Origin: Bacillota bacterium
GTDB lineage: Bacteria > Bacillota > Bacilli > Paenibacillales > UBA4045
Length of the DNA stretch: 64,000 bases
Direction: 5' to 3'
NCBI GenBank assembly: GCA_023441055.1
Contig: JAEZQY010000053.1
Span: 1-64,000 of the forward strand
Of this stretch, positions 53,445 through 62,156 are shown piece by piece. The notes beneath the pieces were generated by a model, which was given only the letters and a program-made list of their open reading frames with translations, made no database searches and was not told the origin of the DNA. A program made the position numbers and the translations under genes. Positions within the stretch are counted from its first letter, which is position 1, and each line of letters begins with the position of its first letter.

Positions 53445-54817
53445 GTTCGTCGTACCCCCAGATATAGAATTGTTGACAATGCCACCAGTATCAAAATAAC
53501 CCCAATCCCCCCGGTTCCCCTCCCGGATTGTACAGTGGGTGCCGTTGCACCGCGACCAGGCCGCTCCATCAGCGGCATGTTGTCCGCAAGCCAGGCTTCG
53601 CGTTCACCCAGGAACATTCCCTCGAGGAACAGCATGCTCGGCGATTGGAAGAACAGCTGGAAGGCCGGTCTGGACCTTACGACTGATGGATAGAACGGAT
53701 TGATCGCATGGGTGATCTCGCTCCGCCCATCTCCGTCGGTATCGATGCCGATGAAGGAATCCCAGAAATTGCCGTCCATCTCGTTATCCGGACTGAGCCG
53801 GGCTTCTGCGTGGATCACATTGCCAGTGAACGCATTATTGCTTAGCCGATTGGCGCTGGCTTCAATAAATTGCATGCCGATGAAGTTGTCCTCGATCCGA
53901 TTCCATGTGAACACATTGTCCGAAGACATCTCCACGTACATGCCTACCCGATTCCCCTGCACCCGGTTATGATCGATTCGGGAGTCATGCGCATCGAACA
54001 GCAGAATGCCTTGGGAATGCACATTCTCGCTCTGCTTTATGAACGTATTATGGGACACCTCAGTAGCCTTCGCCGCCATCACCATAGCGCCTGTAATATT
54101 GTACGAGCCCGTATTGCCGCTTATGACCGAACCGCTGGCATACATGGTATGTATCCCATAGCGCATGTGGTCAACCTGATTGTCCTGGACACGGTTATCA
54201 TGACTATTCTCGATATAGATCCCGTCATGCATACCCGTGAGTGTGTTGCCAATGATCAGATTCTCATGCGCGTCATACAGATCGATGCCGTTCTTGCGGA
54301 GAGACAGCTTAACCTCTGGCGCGTCTGCCGTATCCCAAACAATCGTAGAATCGCGTATCTCTCCATGGCGCGCGCCGATTAGCTTGATGCCATGCGAAGC
54401 TGTACGAATATGCATTCGCTCCAGCTTTACTGCATTCGCCTCTACCCATACAGTCGGTGCATCCTTGGTTGCTGTATCAATAATTGTGAATCCGTTCATA
54501 ACTACTTGGTCTGCTGTGATGTGTATACCTGCATCCGCACTGTTGTTGATCAGCTGCACCAGACCGTCCGCTAGCAGCGCGACACGCTTATGGATCTTTA
54601 ATGTTCCTGCATACACGCCTGGAGGAACGACGATGACCGTATCCGGCTCGGCCTGATCGATCAGCGCCTGAATCTCAGCCGCGGATTTACTCCCCCCGCC
54701 AGCCGCCTGAGACGCTGAGCTTACGGACAGGGGCAGCAGTACAGCAGCCGCCACCAGCAATATAGCACGCACTAGCGACAGCTGACAGCTGCGCCTGCTC
54801 AGAGCCCTCGGATTCAT
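53441..54817 (-). CDS. nosD: NosD-like parallel beta-helix protein
   Basis: 458 residues. A signal peptide (about 1-38), then a right-handed parallel beta-helix with NosD/CASH repeats (GIDLYDAHENLIIGN, GIYIENSHDNRVQDN, GMYVEMSSDNVFTWN) and a single C-terminal membrane helix (about 438-455). Works with NosFY in NosZ maturation. Coupled by 4-base overlaps to the genes on both sides. Confidence 0.92.
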   Translation of the reverse strand: MNPRALSRRSCQLSLVRAILLVAAAVLLPLSVSSASQAAGGGSKSAAEIQALIDQAEPDTVIVVPPGVYAGTLKIHKRVALLADGLVQLINNSADAGIHITADQVVMNGFTIIDTATKDAPTVWVEANAVKLERMHIRTASHGIKLIGARHGEIRDSTIVWDTADAPEVKLSLRKNGIDLYDAHENLIIGNTLTGMHDGIYIENSHDNRVQDNQVDHMRYGIHTMYASGSVISGNTGSYNITGAMVMAAKATEVSHNTFIKQSENVHSQGILLFDAHDSRIDHNRVQGNRVGMYVEMSSDNVFTWNRIEDNFIGMQFIEASANRLSNNAFTGNVIHAEARLSPDNEMDGNFWDSFIGIDTDGDGRSEITHAINPFYPSVVRSRPAFQLFFQSPSMLFLEGMFLGEREAWLADNMPLMERPGRGATAPTVQSGRGTGGIGVILILVALSTILYLGVRRT

Positions 54818-55191
54818 GACACCTCCAGCTTCACAATCTTCGTAATGTGCTCGCCATCAATATAATAATGCAAGTAGATATCATAGGTTCCTGCCTCCGG
54901 GAACGTATATGGGATCGTATAGCTCCCATCCCCAGCGGCCTGCCCCTTGATCAGATGGGATCTGCCATCCTGTGGTATATCGAATCGCATATCGGTGGAC
55001 GGCTTGTTCGGTGTTCCAATGAATGTAGCGGTCAGCGTAATCTCTTCGCCCGCCCTGGCAAGCTCAGGATCCGTCGTGATCTCCGCCTGCACCTCTGCCG
55101 GGTCCCAACTGGCATTGCCGCCGCCAGAGCACCCTGTTGCGATCAGGAGCAGCAGCAAGACACCCGCCATAACGCGCACAACCCGTTTCAT
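54814..55191 (-). CDS. YtkA/FixH-like lipoprotein
   Basis: 125 residues. Lipobox IATGC (Cys21), then one Ig-like sandwich with IPYTFPEAGTYDIYLHYY, as in YtkA-like/FixH-type proteins that are often linked to copper or cytochrome oxidase biogenesis. It lies between the response-regulator gene (29 bases upstream) and nosD (4-base overlap), so it is probably part of the same maturation system. Confidence 0.8.
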   Translation of the reverse strand: MKRVVRVMAGVLLLLLIATGCSGGGNASWDPAEVQAEITTDPELARAGEEITLTATFIGTPNKPSTDMRFDIPQDGRSHLIKGQAAGDGSYTIPYTFPEAGTYDIYLHYYIDGEHITKIVKLEVS

Positions 55192-55220
55192 GACTGCTCA
55201 CATCCTTCCTAGTAATCCGT

Positions 55221-55871
55221 CTAGTTATTACCGATCCATCCCTGCTCATACGCATATCGAGTCAATTGAACACGATTGTCCAGATGCAGCTTCTGCAGAA
55301 TATTCTTCAGATGATTCTTGACCGTATGCTCGGAGATGTGCAGGGTGATCGAGATTTCCTTGTTGCTCATACCCTTGGCCACATAATTCAGAATTTCCTG
55401 CTCGCGACCGGTGAGTGGACTTCGCGCAGGGTGATCACTGCTGTCCGCGTGCGTGAACTCCTTCAGGATCCGATACGCCAGCTCACGAGTCACCGGTGCC
55501 TCGTCAACCGCGATGGCTCTCAAGTATTCCAGCCAGGCCTCCGGCTGCAGGTTCTTCAGCAGATAGCCCTGCGCCCCCTTCTTGAGCGCATCGAACAGAT
55601 GAGCAATATCATCCGATACGGTGACGATCACAATCTTCACATAAGGAAACTTCTCCTTCAATATCCGGGTCGTCTCCAGTCCATCCATGCCCGGCATGTG
55701 AATATCCATCAGGATTAGATCAGGCATCCATTGCTCGGTCAGCAGGATGGCTTCCTCGCCGCTGCTGCCCTCGGCCACCACCTCGAAGTGGGGATCCGCA
55801 TCTAGTATGATCCGAATGCCCGCCCGCGCATGCTCGCTGTCATCTACGATCAGCACTCGGAATCTTGCCAT
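55221..55871 (-). CDS. NarL/LuxR-type response regulator
   Basis: 216 residues. Receiver with D10-D11, phospho-acceptor D56 (LMDIHMPG) and K about 107 (YLLKNL); LuxR-type helix-turn-helix near 150-210 (LTGREQEILNYVAKGMSNKEI). ATG at 55871 with a GGGAG site 9 bases upstream, overlapping the kinase gene by 32 bases. Cotranscribed with the kinase and the nos genes, which it probably regulates. Confidence 0.92.
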   Translation of the reverse strand: MARFRVLIVDDSEHARAGIRIILDADPHFEVVAEGSSGEEAILLTEQWMPDLILMDIHMPGMDGLETTRILKEKFPYVKIVIVTVSDDIAHLFDALKKGAQGYLLKNLQPEAWLEYLRAIAVDEAPVTRELAYRILKEFTHADSSDHPARSPLTGREQEILNYVAKGMSNKEISITLHISEHTVKNHLKNILQKLHLDNRVQLTRYAYEQGWIGNN

Positions 55872-56697
55872 AATCTGCAGCTCCCTTCGCAATCATCACG
55901 CTCGTCTGACCAGGCCCGCTGTCGATCGCCAGGCGCCAATCCATCAGTCTGGCGCGATCCTGCATCATTCTAAGCCCATACTGGTTGTCCCGCATTCCTT
56001 CATCCGTCTGGAACCCGCGCCCGTCATCCGACACCATGCAGGTCCATCCATCCGCTGCTGCATACGCTTCTATGATGACGTGCTGAGCCTGCGCATGCTT
56101 ATGCACATTCATCAGCGCCTCGCGTATAATCGCCAGCAGCTCTACCTTCTCCTTGGCCGATAGCTCTTGCTCTGGGATCCTCCAATCGATCTGTACAGTC
56201 AGATTAGTCTCCCGACGCAATTCCTCAATCAGTGCGGTCAGTCCCTGCATCCATGGCGCCTGATCGATGGATGCAGCCTGCCGGAGCCCCGCAATGGCTT
56301 GTCTGACATAATCATTCGTATGGCGGACACTGTCCTTCAGCTTCTGCAGAGGAATTTCATCGACCTGTGCCTTGCGTTCGAGCTGCATCACCTGAGCATT
56401 GAGGAAGAACAACGTCTGCGCGATCCCGTCATGCAGCTCATGGGCGATTCGCTCACGTTCCTCCAATGCAGCTTGCATGGCGCGTGCTTGATTCAACTCC
56501 TCCTGATGCTGCTCGATCATCGCGAATAATTTCGTAAGCAGCAGCATGGACACACCGAAGACGAGCACTGGCGCTAACCAATTGCCCAAGTCCATCGAGA
56601 TATAAGGCAGCAGAAATTCATGCCGCACATATTCCCATAATCCGATCGTCAGAGTAGGTATAATTAGAATCAACCACTTGATCTGCCTGTAAGACAT
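55840..56697 (-). CDS. NarL-family sensor histidine kinase
   Basis: 285 residues. Two N-terminal membrane helices (about 6-22 and 40-58) with a very short external loop, HisKA_3 box RERIAHELHDGIAQTL (likely phospho-His at H89), N box REALMNVHKHAQ and G box SDDGRGF. There is no PAS domain and no cysteine cluster, so it is not an oxygen-sensing NreB-type kinase; the signal is probably membrane- or copper-related, which is inference. Ribosome site GGGGGGAAGGG at the ATG. Confidence 0.9.
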   Translation of the reverse strand: MSYRQIKWLILIIPTLTIGLWEYVRHEFLLPYISMDLGNWLAPVLVFGVSMLLLTKLFAMIEQHQEELNQARAMQAALEERERIAHELHDGIAQTLFFLNAQVMQLERKAQVDEIPLQKLKDSVRHTNDYVRQAIAGLRQAASIDQAPWMQGLTALIEELRRETNLTVQIDWRIPEQELSAKEKVELLAIIREALMNVHKHAQAQHVIIEAYAAADGWTCMVSDDGRGFQTDEGMRDNQYGLRMMQDRARLMDWRLAIDSGPGQTSVMIAKGAADYGKIPSADRR

Positions 56698-56740
56698 CCC
56701 TTCCCCCCTTGTCCGATGTATATGCTCCTCTATTATTGTA

Positions 56741-56756
56741 TGTGCGATCTATCACG
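56741..56756. promoter_or_regulatory. Possible Fnr/Crp-type box upstream of the nos operon
   Basis: The sequence TGTGCGATCTATCACG matches TGTGA-N6-TCACA at 8 of 10 positions and lies 44-59 bp before the kinase start, in the divergent region shared with the SGNH gene. It also overlaps a small palindrome CTATCACGATAG. Suggestive of anaerobic control, but a single imperfect site. Confidence 0.3.
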
Positions 56757-56903
56757 ATAGCATGACTCGATCGGGCTACTAATTTGTACAATTCTTGAAG
56801 AATATCAAATTCCGCATCCGATCCATATTGCCTAGTTAGAAGTGAATAGATTACATTAAGAGCAGTGACAACAATTACATGTGAAAATGAGGCGATATCT
56901 ACT

Positions 56904-57560
56904 ATGAGCTTACACCAAATGACGATCCTGTTCCAAGGCGATTCGATTACAGACGGTGGGCGCCGCAGGAATGAAGAAGCAAGTCCAGAGCTAGGATACA
57001 GCTATCCCAGCGTGATTGCAGAGCAGATCAGCGCTGCGCGGAGTGATCAGATGCCTGCGATTATCAATCGCGGGATCAGCGGCAATCGCGTCTCCGACCT
57101 ATATGCGCGCTGGAATGAAGATGCGATCAGTCTGAAGCCTGATCTGATCAGCATACTCATCGGAGTGAACGATCTATGGCGCATCATGAACAATCTGCCA
57201 GAAGGTGCAACCGATCGATTCGAGCGCGCCTATAGGCATCTGCTGGATGAGACGCGAGAGGTACTGCCGAATGCCGCGCTGGTGCTAATGGAGCCGTTCA
57301 TTCTCAATGTCGGTGCACCAGCGGAGAAGTGGGATGCCTGGCATGAAGGGATATCCAAGTATCATCGTATCGTGCGCGAGCTCGCAGCAGAGTATAAGAC
57401 CAGCTTCGTCCCTCTGCAGGCTGCATTCGAGCAAGCGGCACAATCAGGCGGACCCGCAGAATGGCTTCGCGATGGCGTACATCCGACTGAGGCTGGACAT
57501 CGCTTGATTGCTGAGCAGTGGCTGAGCGTTGTTCGAAGTAGCGGCATTGCGAATATATAA
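56904..57560 (+). CDS. SGNH/GDSL-type lipase/esterase
   Basis: 218 residues, no signal peptide. Block I GDSITDGGR (Ser nucleophile), block II Gly in NRGISGNR, block III GVNDLW and block V DGVHPTEAGH (Asp and His) complete the SGNH set. ATG at 56904 has GAGGCG about 9 bases upstream; the in-frame ATG at 56865 lacks a site. Similar small cytoplasmic enzymes are carbohydrate or acyl esterases; the substrate is not visible. Confidence 0.9.
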   Translation: MSLHQMTILFQGDSITDGGRRRNEEASPELGYSYPSVIAEQISAARSDQMPAIINRGISGNRVSDLYARWNEDAISLKPDLISILIGVNDLWRIMNNLPEGATDRFERAYRHLLDETREVLPNAALVLMEPFILNVGAPAEKWDAWHEGISKYHRIVRELAAEYKTSFVPLQAAFEQAAQSGGPAEWLRDGVHPTEAGHRLIAEQWLSVVRSSGIANI

Positions 57561-57616
57561 TAATGAATAGAATATGTAAATTTAGGAAAGTCTAACGCCA
57601 TCACGAGAGGTGAATA

Positions 57617-59206
57617 ATGAACCGCGAGGTGAGCGTATTGACGGACAAGACAGACCAAATCTTAACGAACAGACAAGGGCATCCGATTACGAATAACCAG
57701 AATCTGCGCACAATCGGCAATCGAGGACCAGCTACGCTGGAGAATTATGATTTCATCGAGAAGATCAGCCACTTCGACAGAGAACGTGTGCCTGAACGAG
57801 TGGTGCATGCGCGCGGAGCGGGGGCACATGGGTATTTTGAAGCGTATGGACGTGTGGGTGAAGAGCCGGTATCGAAGTATACGAGGGCCAAGCTGTTCCA
57901 GGAGAAGGGCAAGCAGACCCCTGTGTTCGTGCGCTTCTCCTCGGTTATTCATGGCGGGCATTCGCCTGAGACGCTGCGTGATCCGCGCGGGTTCGCAGTG
58001 AAGTTCTATACGGAGGACGGCAACTGGGATCTGGTCGGGAATAATCTGAAGATCTTCTTCATCCGCGATGCCGTGAAATTCCCGGATATGATTCATGCCT
58101 TCAAGCCGGATCCGGTGACGAATATTCAGGATGGTGAGCGGTTCTTCGACTTCTGTGCGAGCTCGCCGGAGTCCTTCCATATGGTGACGTTCGTGTATTC
58201 GCCTTGGGGAATACCCGCGAATTATCGTATGATGCAAGGCTCAGGCGTGAATACCTATAAGTGGGTGAATTCCGCTGGTGAAGCGGTGCTCGTTAAGTAT
58301 CACTGGGAGCCCAAGCAAGGCATCAAGAACTTGACACAGAAGGAAGCTAGCGAAATTCAAGCGATCAACTTCAACCATGCGACACAGGATTTGTATGACG
58401 CGATCGAGCGCGGCGACTACCCGGAGTGGGAGCTGCTCGTGCAGATCATGAGCGATGGTGAGCATCCCGAGCTGGACTTCGACCCGCTGGACGATACGAA
58501 GCTGTGGCCGGAGGAGCAATTCCCTTGGCTGCCCGTCGGCCGAATGGTGCTCAATCGCAATCCGTCCGATTACTTCGGCGAGGTGGAGCAGGCCGCATTC
58601 GGGACTGGCGTACTCGTGGACGGGCTGGACTTCTCCGATGACAAGATGCTGCAGGGACGCACCTTCTCCTATTCGGACACACAGCGGCATCGAGTCGGTG
58701 CGAATTATCTGCAGCTGCCGATCAATGCGCCGAAGAAGCACGTTGCCACTAACCAACGCGGTGGCCAGATGCAATATAAGGTCGATCTCGCGCCAGGCCA
58801 GAGTCCGCATATCAACTACGAGCCATCCATACTGGGCGGTCTGAAGGAGGCTGCGCAGGATGGCGTGGAATATACGCCATTCGTGGAAGGGAATCTCGTG
58901 CGGCAGTCGATTGATCGGCAGAGCAATACCAAGCAGGCCGGCGACACGTACCGGCAATTCGAACCATGGGAACGCGATGAGCTGATCGCGAATCTGGTCG
59001 GCGATCTGTCCCGCTGTGACAAGCGGATTCAAGATGCCATGATCGCATTAGCCGAGGAAGCTGATGCCGAGTATGGGAAGCGACTGCGCGATGGACTGGC
59101 AGCGGCAGCTACATCGGGCTCAAGCCGCAAGCCGCTCGGCAATATCGGCGGGGATAAGGCACCCGAGCTTGCGGTAGAGCTGGGCCATGAGGCAGAGCCG
59201 TATTAA
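57617..59206 (+). CDS. Haem catalase (monofunctional)
   Basis: 529 residues. Distal His64 in RVVHARGAGAHGYF, distal Asn in DLVGNNLKIFFIRDAVKF, and the proximal haem-ligand Tyr in FSYSDTQRHRVGANY. The length fits small-subunit catalases with a somewhat long C-terminus. It decomposes hydrogen peroxide in the cytoplasm. GAGAGG lies just before the ATG. No PerR-like operator was recognised in the 56-bp gap upstream. Confidence 0.94.
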   Translation: MNREVSVLTDKTDQILTNRQGHPITNNQNLRTIGNRGPATLENYDFIEKISHFDRERVPERVVHARGAGAHGYFEAYGRVGEEPVSKYTRAKLFQEKGKQTPVFVRFSSVIHGGHSPETLRDPRGFAVKFYTEDGNWDLVGNNLKIFFIRDAVKFPDMIHAFKPDPVTNIQDGERFFDFCASSPESFHMVTFVYSPWGIPANYRMMQGSGVNTYKWVNSAGEAVLVKYHWEPKQGIKNLTQKEASEIQAINFNHATQDLYDAIERGDYPEWELLVQIMSDGEHPELDFDPLDDTKLWPEEQFPWLPVGRMVLNRNPSDYFGEVEQAAFGTGVLVDGLDFSDDKMLQGRTFSYSDTQRHRVGANYLQLPINAPKKHVATNQRGGQMQYKVDLAPGQSPHINYEPSILGGLKEAAQDGVEYTPFVEGNLVRQSIDRQSNTKQAGDTYRQFEPWERDELIANLVGDLSRCDKRIQDAMIALAEEADAEYGKRLRDGLAAAATSGSSRKPLGNIGGDKAPELAVELGHEAEPY

Positions 59207-59236
59207 GTGAGGAGTCATAATCAAGCGTGAGCATGG

Positions 59237-59267
59237 CCAGCCGAGGGAGACAGTTTCCCTCGGCTGG
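59237..59267. terminator. Strong hairpin between convergent catalase and lipoprotein genes
   Basis: Perfect 12-bp arms CCAGCCGAGGGA and TCCCTCGGCTGG with a 7-base loop. There is no clear T-tract on either side, so a terminator of non-classical type or an mRNA 3' end stabiliser. Confidence 0.55.
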
Positions 59268-59283
59268 TGCTATGTCAGGGGTT

Positions 59284-60003
59284 TCATTTTTCATTTACTA
59301 ATTTCTCGGGGAAATAGGAGAATAAATCTTTCTCATGCGTTCTTTCTAATTCAACATGACTAAATTGCAAAATGCCATCCTTAATTTCAAACAGAAAAAC
59401 AACATTCGCATTCATGCGCACTGGCGTTTTTGCCCCTATTGTATGAATATTTGTTAAGAGTATAACATCTTCTTTTCCATCATTATTCACATCAGCAATT
59501 TCCAACGCTATCGGCGAGCAGATCAAATTTTCAGCTATCGATTTCATAAATTCGTCGTTAATATTAATTTGGTTTTCCTTAAGTTCCGATAGCACAGCGT
59601 GGGTGTGTTCTCTCTCATTATTCGTTAATAGATAAGTAAAATTTGAATCCGCATATGGAAAGCCTATATTCACTTCGCCAATATCCATCTGCAGACCACT
59701 GATTGTGCAGGACATATCCTCAGCTGAAAAAACCCTTTCGATTTTTTCGTCCTCGTAATGAATAATAGTAAAATTAACATGATAGCTTCTTGCTGTAACT
59801 AGATGTGTATACACCACGATCATCGCATCCACATTTTTCATTGTATATGTATCTATTAGTGGGTTTGAATCTACGGTATCCATTTCGATTTTCGAATTAC
59901 CTATATGCAAATAAACCCTATCACCTTGGGTTAAAATCGCTGTATGCTCCTGTTGATCACGATCCTTGAAGGCGATTTTACTTATTACTGTCCCCTCGTC
60001 CAA
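59284..60003 (-). CDS. Body of a secreted/lipoprotein with FG-GAP-like calcium motif, cut from its signal peptide
   Basis: 239 residues readable from TTG at 60003, but this TTG has no ribosome site. The same frame continues upstream, through a TAA at 60025-60027, into a complete lipoprotein signal peptide (60028-60102). The body is predicted beta-rich and contains IADVNNDGKEDVILL, a D-x-N-x-DG motif as in FG-GAP/EF-hand-like loops. I do not recognise the family. As it stands the body is probably not made as a lipoprotein. It lies 40 bases after the propeller-like gene and was likely cotranscribed with it. Confidence 0.6.
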   Translation of the reverse strand: MDEGTVISKIAFKDRDQQEHTAILTQGDRVYLHIGNSKIEMDTVDSNPLIDTYTMKNVDAMIVVYTHLVTARSYHVNFTIIHYEDEKIERVFSAEDMSCTISGLQMDIGEVNIGFPYADSNFTYLLTNNEREHTHAVLSELKENQININDEFMKSIAENLICSPIALEIADVNNDGKEDVILLTNIHTIGAKTPVRMNANVVFLFEIKDGILQFSHVELERTHEKDLFSYFPEKLVNEK

Positions 60004-60024
60004 GCTGCCAATTTTGTTATCAAC

Positions 60025-60102
60025 TTACTGCTGCATTGTACAAGCGACTATTCCAGTAGAAATCAAGATTAGTAAAGAAATACTGATCATTAATTTTCTC
60101 AA
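60025..60102 (-). pseudogene. 5' fragment of the interrupted lipoprotein gene (signal peptide and lipobox)
   Basis: TTG start at 60102 with AGGGGGG 6 bases upstream, then a basic N-terminus, hydrophobic core and lipobox I-V-A-C (Cys21), followed by T-M-Q-Q and a TAA stop at codon 26. After eight further sense codons (VDNKIGSL) the frame enters the body at 60003. A single C-to-T change of CAA or CAG (third Gln) would explain the stop. Confidence 0.8.
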
Positions 60103-60142
60103 TTATATCCCCCCTAGTAAGCTTTCCTTGACTGTGTTTTGT

Positions 60143-61225
60143 TTATTTTCTATCAACAATAGAAATAACAATCGGATCAGACTTACGTTGATCACCAGAG
60201 TAAACATTCGCAACGAACTCCTCGTTATTCAACCATCCTAGGATTTCTACTAATCCCTTACGCTCAACTGGAATCGCAATGAATGTCACTTCCTGTGAAT
60301 GGAGATCAAGCACAAAAAACGTCCGAGAATCGGCATCAGTCCGGTCCAGAAACATCGTACCCAACACCTTCTTGCCGTCAGGGGAAAGTCGGAAATTGAA
60401 GGTTGCTCGGCTTGTAGCTTCAATTGGCATATGTACCGTTTGACCATTTGTAATGTCATAGAACGATAGCGTCTGATCATTGGGTCGACTTGTGACAATG
60501 ATTTGGTTATTTAAAGCCCTATACGATTCAATGCTTGTAATATGTTCGATTACTTCGTGCGTATCATAGTTAAATGTCCCAATACTGCTAGTTTCACTAT
60601 CATAATAAAATATGCGACGATCTGACCAGAATAAGGAACGACCATTCTTAACAGATAACTGCTCTATGCCCGACTCTAGATCGATTGTCCATATATCATC
60701 TTGATTATCTCCTTCCTGAATGGAGCGACGATTGGTATGAAAGGATACGAGCTGATTGTCACCACTTATAAGCGGATCATACGCCCATATAAGCGAACCG
60801 CCTGGATGAGCCATTCGCAACATTTTTTCTTTTGAGAATTCATTCGTTTGGTCACTAGACACTTGTGTAATTTGCAAGGTTGTGGGATTTAGAAGATGAA
60901 TATCTTGGGAAGGACTTGTAAATACGTATAAGTTAAAATCTTGCGAATGAATCAGCTCAGGATTCGGTTTCCCACGTTGAGTGGTTAGGAGAATACTGCT
61001 CCCTACTATCGTTTTATTAAGATATAAAGTTCCCCCATCATAAGGAAGCGTCAACATACTCGTATCCAATGGATTCGCTTCTAGCATGATCATACTAGCC
61101 TCTAATTCTGAAATTCGTTGCAACTCTTGTTGTGATTTATCCTGGAGCCATACTGCAACAAGACTGAGGGTAATAACAATTGCAATAAGGCTGATACTAA
61201 GAATTATACGAGTTCTAATACGCAT
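60143..61225 (-). CDS. Membrane-anchored beta-propeller-like protein of unknown function
   Basis: 360 residues. N-terminal membrane anchor (about 8-27), then a beta-rich extracytoplasmic body with WD40/TolB-like repeats (GSLIWAYDPLISGDNQLVSF, QDDIWTIDLESGIEQL, RLSPDGKKVLGTMF). No enzyme motif is recognised. GGGAG lies 9 bases before the ATG. It is the first gene of a small operon with the broken lipoprotein gene, and is divergent from the DUF2935 gene with 60 bp between them. Confidence 0.75.
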   Translation of the reverse strand: MRIRTRIILSISLIAIVITLSLVAVWLQDKSQQELQRISELEASMIMLEANPLDTSMLTLPYDGGTLYLNKTIVGSSILLTTQRGKPNPELIHSQDFNLYVFTSPSQDIHLLNPTTLQITQVSSDQTNEFSKEKMLRMAHPGGSLIWAYDPLISGDNQLVSFHTNRRSIQEGDNQDDIWTIDLESGIEQLSVKNGRSLFWSDRRIFYYDSETSSIGTFNYDTHEVIEHITSIESYRALNNQIIVTSRPNDQTLSFYDITNGQTVHMPIEATSRATFNFRLSPDGKKVLGTMFLDRTDADSRTFFVLDLHSQEVTFIAIPVERKGLVEILGWLNNEEFVANVYSGDQRKSDPIVISIVDRK

Positions 61226-61285
61226 GATTTCATTCTCCCTAGAATATGGTTTGTTAATGATGTTCTCAAGGAGGCCTGTACACGT

Positions 61286-62089
61286 ATGTCCGATCTATTC
61301 GTAGAACGTTCATTAGAAGAGATTCGATTCTGGTCGAGGATCATGAAGGAGCATTCACTCTTCCTTCGGCTGGGCTTCAGAGCAGAGGATACCCAATTAA
61401 TCAATGAGGCAAATCATTTCTATGTCATCTTCGAAGCGATAGAGGATAAGGCAAATTCCATATCCGATGATGTGAATCCTCAGCTTATTTACAGCTTTAA
61501 TCAAGAGGTTCAGAATAATGCGGGCTACATCTGGGCCTTCAAACGTAAGGTGCTACACCTCATTCTAACCTGCCAGCAACAGGGAGCCAATAACTTTCCA
61601 TTATTGGTTGACCATGTTAGCCGCGAGGCGAATTACTTCCGCAATCGATTAGCGCAATTGAATGCAGGTCAGCTGGATCCCCTACCAGACGCCATTATTA
61701 ATGAGAATGTCTTCTTCCTGCGAATCATGGCCGACCACGCGAAGTTTATCAGTCATCTGCTCGATCCTTCCGAACGTCTGCTTGTTGAGCAATCCCGCCA
61801 ATTCAGTGAGGAGTTCGATCAATTATTATTTCAGGCAAGAGATCTGGACTCCATGCGCCCACAATCCCAAACCATTCCTCTCCTCAGTCAAAATCTAGAT
61901 CAGAACAAAGTCGCAGTCTCTTCGCTCAGGGATTTCAAGAAGACAGCGCGTGAACTGATCGAAGCCTGTCGAATTAAGAGTATCATACATCCCCTATTGG
62001 CTGATCATGTATTCAGAGAGGCGGATCGCTTCCTCCATATCATTGAACAATTCGAGGCGCATCTACACAGTCTAGACCAAACGCCTTAG
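61286..62089 (+). CDS. DUF2935 family protein
   Basis: 267 residues made of two related all-helical halves (each starting with a pattern like RSLEEIRFWSRIMKEHSLF and NENVFFLRIMADHAKFI). His and Glu residues are spaced as in ferritin- or hemerythrin-like four-helix bundles, so metal binding is possible. Common in Bacillales; function not established. AAGGAGG lies upstream of the ATG. Confidence 0.88.
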   Translation: MSDLFVERSLEEIRFWSRIMKEHSLFLRLGFRAEDTQLINEANHFYVIFEAIEDKANSISDDVNPQLIYSFNQEVQNNAGYIWAFKRKVLHLILTCQQQGANNFPLLVDHVSREANYFRNRLAQLNAGQLDPLPDAIINENVFFLRIMADHAKFISHLLDPSERLLVEQSRQFSEEFDQLLFQARDLDSMRPQSQTIPLLSQNLDQNKVAVSSLRDFKKTARELIEACRIKSIIHPLLADHVFREADRFLHIIEQFEAHLHSLDQTP

Positions 62090-62113
62090 CAATAGTTACG
62101 TACACCAAACGTA

Positions 62114-62142
62114 AGAAGCGATGGAGCAGCTCCACCGCTTCT
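62114..62142. terminator. Hairpin between convergent DUF2935 and glycosyltransferase genes
   Basis: Arms AGAAGCGATGGAG and CTCCACCGCTTCT pair over 13 positions with one mismatch and a 3-base loop. Tails are only weakly T-rich in both directions. Position between two convergent stops supports a shared terminator. Confidence 0.6.
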
Positions 62143-62156
62143 ACTTGTTATAGGAT

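Noticed and set aside
57561..57616. PerR operator before the catalase gene
   Set aside because: No TTATAAT-type inverted repeat is visible in the short upstream gap.
58241..59032. 263-codon minus-strand frame
   Set aside because: Antisense shadow of the catalase gene; no recognisable protein.
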